Shown here: positions 1-11,167 of the stretch, piece by piece
Layout of the letters: every line of letters starts with the position of its first letter
Position numbering within the stretch: the first letter of the stretch is position 1
Assembly (NCBI GenBank): GCA_030737875.1
Contig: CM060924.1
Location: 144,950,197 to 145,014,196, forward strand
Reading direction: 5' to 3'
Length of the DNA stretch: 64,000 nucleotides
Source: Allium sativum
Taxonomy: Eukaryota > Streptophyta > Magnoliopsida > Asparagales > Amaryllidaceae
Made by a program: the position numbers and the translations under genes
Notes under the pieces: generated by a model
Database searches by the model: none
Seen by the model: only the letters and a program-made list of their open reading frames with translations
Told to the model about the DNA's origin: nothing

Positions 1-135
1 AACACATATATAATTTTTACAATGCATATACAACTTATACATCGAACGTACAACTTGTACAATGCTTATATATGAGGTGTACAACGCTTATATAACTCAT
101 ACATTGACTATATAATTTATACATCGTCGTTTTCC
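1..135. repeat. Minisatellite zone of GL-1
   Basis: Degenerate 20-30 bp units built on TACAATGCTTATATA / TACAACTTGTACAATG. In LTR coordinates it lies just downstream of the GC-rich leader, where GL-2 and GL-3 carry repeats of different sequence. Confidence 0.6.
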
Positions 136-1585
136 ATATCGTTTATAAATTAGAAATCTCACATTGGGTTCCACTCCACCAAAAATAGCAGAAGGCTCAG
201 AAAAATATGCGGTCTCTTCTAGAATGTAGAAGACGTCCACACGGTCACGATGTTTCCTGTTTCATCGAATTTCGTCAAGAAACGAAAAAGATATGATTTT
301 TCAAAGTTCAGATGTAATAAAGGACCCACCTTTCACGATGGTTCAAAACTAGGTTTTGATCATTCGATCAAACCGTTGCGCGATAGGAGAATCAGCTCAC
401 ACAGCGTTGAAGAGCTTCGAACCACCTTCCCGGCGCCGGTGGTTTCGCTCCGTTCGGTGGTGCCCTGAAGGCTCGGCGGCGCTCCAAAGTCGTGGACTTT
501 GAGGACTCGTATTTCCCTCCACACTTGATGATAACTAACAAACCTTAGATGGATATGAAGAGGAGACGAAGAGCTTTGAAATGAATCAAGAATCACGATT
601 TTTCATTGAGTGGTTGCTGAGAAATCGAAGAGAGAAGGTTCGGATCTCCTTCCGTCGTCGCGCCTGAAGCAATCGGGGAGAGAGAAAAATTATTGGCCAA
701 TCATATTTTTTTGTTTATTTATATATTTTTTTAAAATCCGAAAATACCCCTTGTCACACACGAACACCAATCCAAACCCAACGACTGTCGTCCCTAGCGT
801 TTTACCCCCATTCCGAACACAATGGGATATGTTTCGTAGGCCCATTCGACTGTTTCAGTCAGTTTCCATTCAATTTAAAATATATAACATTCAATATTCG
901 ATTTGAACGTACATTTCAATTGTCCAGGGCCACAAACTGATTCGAAAAATTCCAGAAAAATAAATCTGGCTATGTTTTGACGACACGGTCCCAACAAAAC
1001 TAGTTTCGTCGAATTCTGAGACCGTTTGCAAAAAGGCCCATTTCTGGTCGATCCAATTTAACTATAATTGACCAAAACACGTTTTCCTTTGCCACGCTCA
1101 CATACTAGCTTCAAAAATTATGAAATTTGAAACCTAGCAATAACTTCACATCCCGGATCCAACAAAAGTGGTTTCTTCGAATTCCGAGGTCGTATGTAAA
1201 ATGGCCAATTTCACAGCTATATAAATTCCATAGCGACCTTTCTGAAAATTCATTTGGCCATAACTTTTGCTTTCCGCTATGAAAATTCGATTTTTCAGAT
1301 TCATTAGAAAGGTATTCACTAACCGATTTAAATATTTTTGGTTTCGCTCAAATCCGTTTTGTTTTGCACCCGGTACAGTCCGACAAAGTTTGAATTCAAT
1401 TTTTGAAACTGCAGCGCCTTTTCAAGCCTTGTTTATAATTAGAATTAATTATATTCGTTTTTAATTGTCGATTAAAACCCAGTTTTCATCTCCATTATTT
1501 AAAATATTTATTTTAAATATTTAAAATCCATTATTTTAGCCAATTTAAAAATTTTTAATTGGTTCAGATTTTCTGGGTCTTTACA
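1..1585 (-). mobile_element. GL-1: partial GL-family LTR, minus strand
   Basis: Read on the minus strand, the LTR begins at 1585 with TGTAAAGACCCAGAAAATC, the same start as the GL-3 solo LTR at 37667. It runs off the left edge. Matching landmarks are the block at 1080-1200 (reverse complement of 3430-3550 and 37800-37900), a GC-rich leader at about 400-660, and the block at 160-180 that matches 4708-4728 of GL-2. It interrupts the GL-2 5' LTR: the uninterrupted counterpart of the right flank (CATGACTGA) is at 19852. Whether it is a solo LTR or the edge of a whole element lies outside the window. Confidence 0.85.
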
Positions 1586-1983
1586 CATGACTGACCTGGA
1601 GTTTATTGTTTTAACCTGAACTCTGGGTGCCCTTATTTTGACATGGGCAGCTAGTAGTTTTGGTTTTGCAAATTTATATTCACAGGATCCTGGTTTACAT
1701 CTGGAATGATATTCAGAAAGCTCTGTATCCGTATATTCCTTTCAGTTGTGTTTTGTATTATTTTCCACTTCAGCAATGTATTTAAATCTCTGATATTTTT
1801 CTGATGTATAATATTTAATCATACTGTATATTCTTGTATTATGATGGAATTGTTGTAATAAACAATGAAATGTTCTTCTGTTTGTGTTCTGATTAGTCTT
1901 GTCCTCAAAACAATCAGGGGCTTCGAACGATCTTGGTCGATTTGGCAATCGATTAGGTCAGGGCGAAATTCCTTTTCGTTTTA
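1586..1983 (+). mobile_element. GL-2 5' LTR, 3'-end remnant
   Basis: Near-identical to 19852-20250, the end of the GL-2 3' LTR, including the stretch ending AATTCCTTTTCGTTT. The terminal CA seen at 20249-20250 has become TA here. A primer site follows within a few bases. The rest of this LTR lies beyond the GL-1 insertion, outside the window. Confidence 0.85.
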
Positions 1984-1986
1984 TTT

Positions 1987-1998
1987 TGGTATCGGAGC
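1987..1998 (+). other. GL-2 primer binding site
   Basis: TGGTATCGGAGC differs by one base from TGGTATCAGAGC, the usual initiator-Met tRNA primer site of plant Ty3/gypsy elements. It sits 3 bp after the LTR end. Confidence 0.75.
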
Positions 1999-3009
1999 TT
2001 TGGTTTACAGAGCTCGGAGAACAAGACACATTAGAACCGAACGAAAGAATTCATTAGAAATTGGATTAGTAATATCCAATGAGAATGGCTCATTAGAGAT
2101 AGGATCAGTAGTATCCTAGAACGAGTGTGAAAAGTATATTTTTAAAATGAAAACAATTTTTGTTTTGAAAATTTAAATCGTATTATACGAATTTGGATAT
2201 TTATTTTAAATTGATTTGCACAATCAAGTATATAGAGATTTTAATATACATCTAATCCACGGGTATTAGAAGCCTCAAATATATTCGATAGATATAGAAT
2301 CACACTCTAGTCGCCCGGAGGTGATTTTGATGATGGAGCTCCATCATCAGGATTTATGTTCATGTTTCGAAAGTGAGATATCTATATATTTCCATTAGAC
2401 TGATGTGAGAACCAATACTCACATAGGATTATTTGTTGTGACTTGGCATCAAAACGTGATTTTTGACTATATATCAAAGTTATGAGTTTGAAATATTAAT
2501 CAACTAAATGATTGCTGATTGTGTTGTTTGATTATTGGTTGATTAATTAAATGTTGAACCTTTAGCCAAATTGAACCAAATAGTGAATTGGATTGAAAAT
2601 TTATCACATTTGCATGCATATACATGTACTTACATTAAACAGGCCATAGCAAGGAGGCTAGAGAAGAGGAATAAAATTGTTTGCTCGACAAATAGGTACA
2701 TGTTTATTTTATTTCTTGGGTTTTTGATGATTTTATAAGCCGATTTGCTAGCCGCTTGGCTGTTTCTTTTTCTTTTTGGATTGGTGAGGGCCAGGGGAGG
2801 CTATTTAAAATATCCCGAAGTCCCTGGTGCAGGGGAGGTTATGGATAAATGTTTCGAAAATTTAGGGTGTTAGCCAAATTTTTGAAAAATTTGAAAAGTT
2901 CTTAGAAACTGAAAAGTTAAAGAACTTAAGCCGTAATAAAATAATGAAAGTTGAGTTGATTAGTTAAACAAGTTTCTGCTTCGTTCCTTTTCGAGGACGA
3001 ATAGATTTT

Positions 3010-3022
3010 AAGTGGGGGAGAT
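3010..3022 (+). other. GL-2 polypurine tract
   Basis: AAGTGGGGGAGAT lies immediately before the TGTAACAACCC start of the 3' LTR, in the form typical of plant Ty3/gypsy elements. Confidence 0.8.
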
Positions 3023-3906
3023 TGTAACAACCCGGAAATTCTATGCCAATTTGGAATTTTTATTTTGGCGAATTTAACGAATTTTGATTATTTAAAATGA
3101 ATTATTTTAAATAATAATGACGAAAAATTTATTTTCAATGAAGTTAAAACTAATAAATTTATTTTAATTATATAACGAGCCTGAAATGGCGTTGTAGTTC
3201 AAAAATTCGATTTTGAATTTCAATTGAATATACAGAATTCGTCATAAGTCAGAGTTGAATGAAAAATGAAAATATTTTAATTTGTTAAATCATATCTTTC
3301 TAACGGATGTAAGAAACTGAGATTTCACTTTATAGAGTGTAAGATATGCCCAGTTTAAAATTCAGAAAATTCGTTGTGGAATTTATATATATTTTAGTAT
3401 ATATAAAGACCTTAAAAATGGAAATTCTGCAAACGACCTTCGTTTTCGACGAAACAACTTTTGTTAGATCCGGAATGTCAAATTATTGCTAGGTTCCAAA
3501 ATTCATAATTTTCTGAGTCAATATGTGAGCGTGGTGAAGTTAAACGTGCTTTAACAATTTCAGTTGAATTCAATCGATTGGAAAATGGCAATTTTTCAAA
3601 TGGTCTTCAAATTTAACGAAATTAGTTTTATTAGGACCATATCATCAATAAAAAGCTAGAAATAAATTTTCGAGAATTTTTAGACTTAATATGTGGCCCC
3701 GGTAAATTGAAATGTGCATTCAAATTCAATATACTAATTTATATTTTGAATTTGACGAAAACTGATCGCAACTGCCGAACTGGCTTACGATACATATCCC
3801 ATCGTGTTCAAAATGGGGGTAATTAGCTAGAGCTAATAGTCGGTGGGTTCGATTTGGGGTTCAAAATAAAAAGTTACTTTTTGAAATAAGGATAATAAAT
3901 AAATAA

Positions 3907-4265
3907 ATATATATATTTAATACCCTCACTCTCTCCCTTATTCCCCCTGGTCAACGTCGATCAAAACAGAAAACAAATAAAAGAAAAAAAATGAAAGCCG
4001 CTGCCTCGTTCCAGCCACCACCGGCCCACAGCGCGACGCCACCACCCTCCACCGCGATCGCCGGTGCCTTCCGCTATTCTCCTACCTCCACTGATCCTCC
4101 TCTCCTCTCTCGAGCCCCCAATTCCAAACCCTAGAGCCACACGCCCCAAATCCGAGCTGCTCCTCGCCTGTGGCCCACCGCCGCCACTTAGATGAACCCC
4201 CGCGCCCCTGGCCGAGACCCACCTCCGACGAACCCCATGCAGCCCCTCCCCTCACCCAACTTTCG
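3907..4265 (+). promoter_or_regulatory. GL-2 LTR promoter and GC-rich leader
   Basis: A TATATATATTTAAT box at 3907-3920 is followed by a pyrimidine-rich stretch (CTCACTCTCTCCC) and then about 300 bp of GC-rich, CCACCG-rich sequence inside otherwise AT-rich DNA. A GTAAGT at 4268 could be a splice donor. GL-3 repeats the same order at 38270-38640. Transcription start and splicing are inferred. Confidence 0.5.
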
Positions 4266-4879
4266 ACTGTAAGTTTTTTTTTGTTATTTTATTTTATTTC
4301 ATCTTAGTTTTACCAAATGTAAATCATTTTTAAGGAAAATAAAAATTAGTTCTCGAGTGGAATAACATTATTTAGATCTGAAATTTTTAATATCATAAAG
4401 ATGATTTTATTTATTTATATATATATAAATAAAAAGGGTATGATTTTTAATCAAGGAAAGATTAGATTTTTAATCAAAGAAAAATACGATTTTTATGATG
4501 TCTTCATTTAGATAAAGATGCGATCTTTATAGGTCTATCATTAGATAAAAATTCGATTTTTATATATATGAAGTAGAAATAAAAATATGATTTTTATGTA
4601 CATGTAGTGTTATTAAAAATGTGATTTTTAATATTAACTGCGTGAAATAGAGGGCATTGGAACGGATTGAAATCGAAAAGGAATTCAGACGATTCAGAAC
4701 TTCAGAAGCGAAATGGCGGAGTGGAACCCCAATGTGATAACTCCTCACTTTTATTTTGATTTCTAGTTTGAAATATATACTAGGATGCAGACGGTGCTTA
4801 GCAGCACCTGACACCCATCGTCCACAGACCATGGATGACTTGTTTGTTTGATTTCTGTGTAGTGAAATTTGATAGTGTG

Positions 4880-5570
4880 AAGTGTTGAAATAAAGTATAT
4901 ATTCATGTGTTGAACAGAATAAAAATTCATGTGTTGAATAGAAGTAAAAATTCATGTGTTGGATAGAATAAAATTCATGTGTTGAATAGAATAATATTCA
5001 TGTGTTGAAATAAAAATATATATTCATGTGTTGAAATAAAATATATATTCATGTGTTGAAGTAAAATAAATATTCATTTACAAAACAAACAATTTGTTTA
5101 TGTACACCGATTTGACTGATATTGATTGGGACGATAGATTTTACACATCGCCCAACTGCACAAATAAAATATGTGTTTGATTGATTGAAACCCCACACGG
5201 GTGTTGGGATGATATTGACGTACATTAATCCCAATTGTTTAGTTGTATGTCGATCGATTGATTGACAGGCTGTTATAAGCGTTGAATATTTATATTTGAT
5301 GCTTATACAGTGTAGAATGCACTCCGGATGATGGTTGATTATTTATCGTTGCTATTATATACATGTGTTGTATGGAATCCATATAATTAACATTATATGG
5401 TAATTGATTGAGCCTCATTCCAATTGGGAAATTAAGGAATATTGTGAAATGAAAATTCATGTGTTAAATGAAAGAAAATTCATGTGTTGAATAGAATAAA
5501 TAGTCATGTGTTGACGATACTTATGTTTTGAGAATATTCATGTGTTGAAACTTATGTGTGTTGAGTAAAA
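4880..5570 (+). repeat. GL-2 minisatellite built on TTCATGTGTTGAA
   Basis: Repeats of TTCATGTGTTGAA plus a variable AT-rich tail (about 18-27 bp per unit) fill 4880-5080 and return at 5444-5570. A non-repetitive LTR block lies between. The same unit resumes at 7340 after the Helitron. Confidence 0.85.
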
Positions 5571-5772
5571 TATTTTAACAATAAAATTCTCATCTTTATC
5601 AAATATGAAAGTAGAAACTTACCAGAAATCAGCTAAGATGAATGGTTTTCTGGGTATTGATCTGATGTTGGTTTCGGCCTTCGGGGTCAATATTTAAGGA
5701 ATCGTTCTCTTACTAATTTACTGTTAGAGTCTGATTAAGAAATAAATGATATAAAATCATAATTTTTTAAAA

Positions 5773-7328
5773 TCTATACTACATTATTAAAGCTAAGTTA
5801 GTCATCCTTGATTCTCAGCCCTCCTCAAATGTCTCCCTCTAAGGCGTTGACAGTGTATTTTGAAGTTAAATCGGCTTTTCTTTTTGTGAGGCAATTCTAT
5901 TAACTTTCTTTTCATCTTCTTGCTTGGTAACCCTTATTGGAATTTGCCGTCTATTGGCCATCGCCATTATGTCTTTTGCTCCAACATTTTTACCGTTCTT
6001 CTTAACCCATAAAAATTCCCGTCTCTCTTCATTCTTTGCAACCCCTCACCAAAATCGTCTATTTATTCCCTATAGCTTTGCTTACTAACCTATATCTTCC
6101 GAGCTTTAAGTCGGTATGCCTAGCACTGTATCATCTTCTGCCTTCTTCGATTTCATGCTCCTAAACATTAATTGTGGTCAATTTCGGCTCTGTAGTGTTG
6201 TCGACTTTCTGGTAATAGTATGCTTTACTAAACCATACAATCTTAATTATTTTTTTATTTTAGCATTACTGTTGTTTTCTCTTATTGAATTATGTTCTCT
6301 GTTAATGGACCTAGAAAAATTCGATTCGATTTCCTATGAACAAACGAACTTTCTGGGAAGTCATTATTTTTATTTGTGATTCAATTTTGGGTATGATTTG
6401 CGTATGAAATGTCCAAACATAATTGTTTATTTTATTGGTGCTGCTCGGGTTTTTTTAGATAACAACCATTGCTGTACTGCTATTTGTGTCACTGCTGTTT
6501 TTAGTATTAATTAACTTAGTGTCAAATGGTTAATTGCTAAATTTATGCTTGACTTAACTTTATAGTGACTTTAATTTGTGGATGAATTAAACTTGATTTG
6601 TTAGGTTCTATATTTATGCTTCATTTGCTATAGATGTATTTTTCCTAAATCCAATAATTTCCTCACGAATATCAGTTCAAGCCCCTGCCTGTATTTGTTT
6701 ATGGTTTATCTGAACATCATGTATTTGTTTCAAAGTTATGGGTTTTTAACTTTATCCTATATTTGCAGGTGTTAGCATTTGTATAGTAGGCTGTTGGCTT
6801 TTGTGAAGAATGTTGACCAAGATGTTAATCTACTGGGAGCAAATGTACATTTTCTTTTCCACAATAGTGGCTCTTAAGCAAATAAGTGCTGATGTAAGAG
6901 AGTGCATATACCAATTGTTCATCGTACTGTACTGAATTTATATTGCAATAAATTATTGATGTTTTATATTTTTCAGGGATGTACTTTCTTTTGCATCCGT
7001 TTAAAAATAGACCGTGCTCGACTTATTATGTTAACAAATGATGTTTGAATTATATATTAGATTCAAATCATTATCTATAGTTAATTTCCTACCATGTTTC
7101 ATGGCGGCATATAAAGTTTATCATTAGTATACAGTATGCTGTGAATAGCTCAATTTTATTTACCATTAAACGTTTGTTTGTAGGTTTTAGGTTTTTGAAA
7201 AGTAAATTTGAAAAAAAAATCATAGCCTACAATCATATGTGTTATCTTTACGTAATATGCAATATTTTGTGAAATATCCAATAAAAAAATTAAGTTAATC
7301 CCGTGTGCGAAGCACGGGTTCACACTAG
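5773..7328 (+). mobile_element. Non-autonomous Helitron, 1556 bp
   Basis: The 5' end is TCTATACTACATTATTAAAG, the TCTATACTA start common in plant Helitrons. The 3' end has a CCCGTG/CACGGG hairpin followed about 7 bases later by CTAG. It sits between host A (5772) and T (7329), the expected AT target, with no duplication, inside the GL-2 minisatellite zone. There is no Rep/helicase reading frame. The 87-codon open frame at 6116-6379 has no motif I recognise; it could be captured DNA or chance. Confidence 0.9.
7300..7328 (+). other. Helitron 3' terminal hairpin and CTAG end
   Basis: Stem CCCGTG (7300-7305) pairs with CACGGG (7313-7318) around a 7-base loop. The element ends CTAG at 7325-7328, followed by host T. 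Helitrons use such a hairpin to end strand transfer. Confidence 0.88.
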
Positions 7329-7339
7329 TATATTAAATA

Positions 7340-7445
7340 ACAAAATAGTCATGTGTCGACGATACTCATGTGTTGAGAATATTCATGTGTTGAAAGAAAT
7401 ATAGATTCATGTGTTGAATAGAGAAAATATTCATTTGTTGAATAA
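7340..7445 (+). repeat. GL-2 minisatellite, third block
   Basis: TCATGTGTTGAA units continue on the right side of the Helitron, so 5570-5772 and 7329-7340 belonged to one zone before that insertion. Confidence 0.75.
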
Positions 7446-7717
7446 AATAACGAAGTTATTGAAATACATAAAGCCGTGTTGATTAGATTTGCACCATTTT
7501 GACGCGAACGATATATATATATCGATTTTATTCATTTTTATAATGAATATAGAAAAGGAATTGATTTCAAAATAACATGTTTAGAAAATATTATCATTTA
7601 TATATCGATGATATGGAATATTCAATTTTGATTAGAAATTGAATATGAAGTTGAAATCATTTTGAAAACGAATTTAAAACGATTTATAAAATATGTTTTA
7701 AAAGGAAATCGACGAAG

Positions 7718-7724
7718 TATATAT

Positions 7725-7764
<40 letters not shown>

Positions 7765-7766
7765 AT
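7718..7766. repeat. AT microsatellite
   Basis: Near-pure (TA)n run in the GL-2 LTR. Confidence 0.9.
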
Positions 7767-8440
7767 GGCCTGAATAGAACGTGCCGCGTCGCAGTAGTTC
7801 GCGAATTTCGACCATTGACTTCGAATGGATATTACGGGAGATATGTCTGTTGGATTCTCCTAAAACTAGAACCGTTTGGTTCGTATCGAAAAGGGCTTTC
7901 TAATGAATATTAGAGATTTGAAATCTAAAAGTTGGATTTGGAATTATGTCCGAATCAAATTTGGAAAAGGTCGCTGTAAGTGCAGTTCGATGGCCGTTGA
8001 TGGAAATCGACTGTACGGGCCTTGATAGAATTATTAAAATTAGTAATAATTTGTGTAAAATCATAAGAAATGATTTGTGAAGAATTGGGATGAAAAATTC
8101 CAAATTTGAAAAGATAAAAATAGATTTTTATCGAAATGAACTAGTTTTGAACTAGAATTATAATCCCATTTATTTTTAAAATAAATAAAGTGGATTTGAA
8201 ATGGTTTTGAATGTAACCAGAATTTCCAATATATAAAGTGGAAATGGATTTGAATCGAAATTGTCTTTGGAATATTTCGATGTTGGATCTCGTGATTATG
8301 CAGATATTGTTATGGAAATTTGAAAGATATATGTATATCGTTATTTCCAATACGATATTTGTTGGTTGTAGAATTTGATATTGAATATAAGCCGATATAT
8401 TTTCTATTCAAAGCCTTGTATTAAATATCAAAAGGGATTT

Positions 8441-8696
8441 GGGTTTGTCGTGAATGGTGTCTTCATTAACACTATTCTTAAACCCAGTTGAGAAAAAAGA
8501 TTAATTTTTTTTATTTAGATTTAATGAAGCATACCAATTAAATGGTATTTAATTGGAATTGAACTTGAATTGATTTTTAGGTTTATCATGAACAGTGTTT
8601 TAAATAACACTTGTTCTTTAACCCGATAATTAATGTAATATGATTTTGGGTTTATCGTGAACCGTGTTTTAAATGACATTGGTTCTTTAACCCAGT
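8441..8696 (+). other. Three GGGTT...AACCC palindromic hairpins in the GL-2 LTR
   Basis: Three units of about 50 bp at about 8441-8492, 8579-8627 and 8647-8696. Each starts (G/A)GGTTT(A/G)TC(G/A)TGAA, has a GTGTTT...AACAC-like inner stem and ends TTCTT(T/A)AACCC. GL-4 keeps three counterparts at about 59940-60465 on the opposite strand. Confidence 0.65.
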
Positions 8697-9171
8697 TAAA
8701 GATAGGATATGATTTCCCAAGTTAAATAATCATTAATATTGATTTTTGGGAAGATTAAAACCAAGTGGAGTTTTAATGAATCTTTAATTAGATTGAAATG
8801 ATTGATAATGGAGTATCACCAGTTTTGCTCCAGGCGATAGTTAAATCTTTGATTAGATTTGAACATGAAATGGTAATTGAATTTACCGATAACACCATGG
8901 TGTTAGACATGAAGTATTCCTAGTTTTACTTCATGGGATGAATAAGTTGGGATTGGGAAATAAAATAAATGATTACTTCGGTGTGGTTCGCTAATCCCGA
9001 CTAATTTGAATTGATATTCAAAAGAAGATTAAAGAATAAATTTAACGAATTTATCTTTGATAAAATTAATGGGAGCCTTTCCCAATGTATAAGAATATTC
9101 TGGATTGGAATGAGGCGTAAGTTGTGTTTGTGTAACACTTCTTTATTATATACGCGAGTTATTCAAAAAGA

Positions 9172-9176
9172 CTGGG
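9172..9176. repeat. TK-1 left target duplication (CTGGG)
   Basis: CTGGG here against CCGGG at 19409-19413. The unoccupied site in GL-4 (59362-59366, minus strand) reads CCGGG, so the left copy has a C-to-T change. Confidence 0.85.
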
Positions 9177-9420
9177 TGTAACACCCTGTAATTCTGTAAC
9201 ATTAAGTTTTGCAAATTAAAGTATAATTAAATTTTAAATAAGAATCAAGGGGAACGGGTCGCGTCATTGCGTTCGTCTCGAAATTCAGCTTGGAAACGAG
9301 TCCGAGTTTTCGAGAAAAGAGTCTGTATGAGCGAGATATGACCCTCTGAAGTTTCAAGGATTTTCAGAACAGAAAAATAGCTCGAAATTCAAATTCAAAT
9401 TCAAATTCAAAACCCAGAAC

Positions 9421-9532
9421 AGACTGGGCGGGAAATTTCCCTCCTTGGTACAGGTCGACCTGGGGGTCGACCATAGTGTCGACCTCCCAGGGACCAGGTC
9501 GACCATAGTGTCGACCTGGGGGTCGACCTGGT
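9421..9532 (+). promoter_or_regulatory. GC-rich hairpin and GTCGAC cluster, TK-1 5' LTR
   Basis: Six GTCGAC palindromes at 9454, 9466, 9478, 9498, 9510 and 9522, mostly 12 bp apart, follow GGGCGGGAAATTTCC. They lie about 80-160 bp upstream of the TATA box, where enhancer sites would be expected. No binding protein is known to me. Confidence 0.6.
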
Positions 9533-9610
9533 GCCGAATTCCAGTTTTTGAACCTGATGCATTGTGATGTATTTAGACGTGTTTTCTGTCTTGATTCGTC
9601 TGCCTAATCC

Positions 9611-9618
9611 TATATAAA
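9611..9618 (+). promoter_or_regulatory. TATA box, TK-1 5' LTR
   Basis: TATATAAA followed by CAGCCCC. It is repeated at 15660-15667 in the 3' LTR and matched by TATAAAA at the same relative place in TK-2. Confidence 0.65.
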
Positions 9619-10034
9619 CAGCCCCTAGCCCCATTCTCTTTGCACCATTTTATTTTCTCCTTATGTTGCCTCTGGAAATATTGAAATAAATAAATTAAAA
9701 TAAAACACGAAAACTATTCTTGAAGACTATAGCTAGGAATTGCATATTGGAGATTCAAATAAAGTTAAAGCTTCAAGAAAGGAAGTAAAGGCTAATTCAA
9801 CAGCTTCGAGCAACGTCGCGCGAATCATAGCAAATCACCACAACGTTATCTTATTATCCTTTTCTAAAACCGATCAATATAAGTTAGGTACTTTTTAGAT
9901 TTGAACGCCTAGATCTATTTGTGACATGTAATTAAATGGATATGAGATTTTGCCTAATCCTTTCGTTGGAATCGGTTCTTGTATATGCCTCTGGATCTGA
10001 TTCTCGATTATGGCCTAGAACTTATTGTGGAAAT

Positions 10035-10205
10035 TTGTCAATGACTATGATTATGGGACTTTTTGCCTAAGACTATGACTATGAAATTGTGGCCCATGAT
10101 ACTATTTCCTATGACTACGAACATGAAACTATTGCCTATGACTACGAACATAAGACTATGCCTATGACTATGAACATAAGACTATTGCCTATGACTATTA
10201 TGGTT
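10035..10205 (+). repeat. Imperfect tandem repeat, TK-1 5' LTR
   Basis: About six units of 24-27 bp on the pattern GCCTATGACTATGAACATAA. A 68-codon open frame here only reflects the repeat. The same array is at 16088-16255. Confidence 0.8.
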
Positions 10206-10930
10206 AGTTGCTTATGCCATAACATTATAGTTACAAATCATGATTGTATACTGAACAGGCATTATGTTGGATCAAATCACCTATGTCTCCCTTGATTTTG
10301 TTGGATCTCATACTTAGGGTGTAATTTGCTTAGTTTATTCCGGTTCTCTATTATGTACACCAAACCCACTGTATCCATTATCTTTTATTTGTGTATTTTG
10401 GTTCGCTTTTTCATGCCTATTCTCTTATGTCAATTCTCGTGCTTATCCCATGTTCCTTTTGTTAGTTTGATTTCATGAGTACCTAGAAACTTGTGAAATC
10501 ATGTTATACGTATGACTACGGCGGGGGAATTTGGGTGTAGCTTAATTAAGATGATTTGGCATAACAAATATGTTAGCATAATCTGAATTGGCTATAATAG
10601 TAAATATCACATGCATATTAGACTTGGGCGTAAACTGGTAAATTGTTAATTGACCACAAAGTATGTAATTGGCATGTAAGCCAAGTTTGGAAATAAACTA
10701 TAAACTAGAATATTAAATCTAGTTTTGACATGAACTGATCTAATTTGGCATAAACTGCAAGTTGGGTTAATTGATAGATAAATCAAGGTTTGGGCCTGGA
10801 ATATAGGTATGTTAGTGGGCATGACAAATAAATATGATATAGGCCAAATTTGTTTAAAAGAGTTGTTAGCAATTTAAATATAGACAAAAAGGATAAATAT
10901 GTAAATCTAGGAAAGACGAATATGCCTAAT

Positions 10931-11129
10931 CCGAGGTTAGATTGAGTTACGGTGTAAGACTGCCCGGAACCGCCTTACAAATCCAGCAACTGTAACAGTA
11001 CCTATCTAATGCGGGTGGTTAGGGCATTGAGCCTAAAAAGGACCCAAGGTTAGACTGAGTTGCGATGTAAATCTGGCCAGAACCGACCGGCACATCCAGT
11101 GACCGAAACAATATCTGTCTAATGTGAGT
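10931..11129 (+). other. Twin imperfect hairpins, TK-1 5' LTR
   Basis: Copies at 10931-11017 and 11045-11129. Copy one pairs GGTTAGAT and GTTACGGT with ACTGTAAC and ATCTAA around a conserved core containing CCCGGAACCG and ATCCAGCAA. Copy two keeps the layout with altered bases. TK-2 and TK-3 have counterparts. Confidence 0.75.
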
Positions 11130-11167
11130 GGATGGTGCTTTAAATGAATAATTTAAAGCTAAGAAAC

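Larger units (their letters stand above)
1984..3022 (+). mobile_element. GL-2 internal region, non-coding
   Basis: About 1.04 kb between primer site and polypurine tract. I see no gag or pol motif in any frame; the open frame at 1865-2119 mostly overlaps the LTR and looks non-genic. The region holds simple AT-rich text and a purine-rich stretch at 2780-2850 with GGGGAGG repeats. LTRs of over 5 kb around a non-coding interior resemble LARD-type non-autonomous elements. An internal deletion of a once autonomous element is the alternative. Confidence 0.7.

Noticed and set aside
3961..4149. Gly/Arg-rich open frame in the GC-rich leader (also 38382-38704)
   Set aside because: GC-rich DNA has few stops; frames are not conserved between GL-2 and GL-3.
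6116..6379. 87-codon frame in the Helitron as a gene
   Set aside because: No Rep, helicase or RPA motif; AT-rich, Phe/Leu-rich reading typical of chance.
10931..11129. Twin hairpins as tRNA or tRNA-derived SINE
   Set aside because: No A box, B box or cloverleaf; pairing is one long stem with an inner hairpin.
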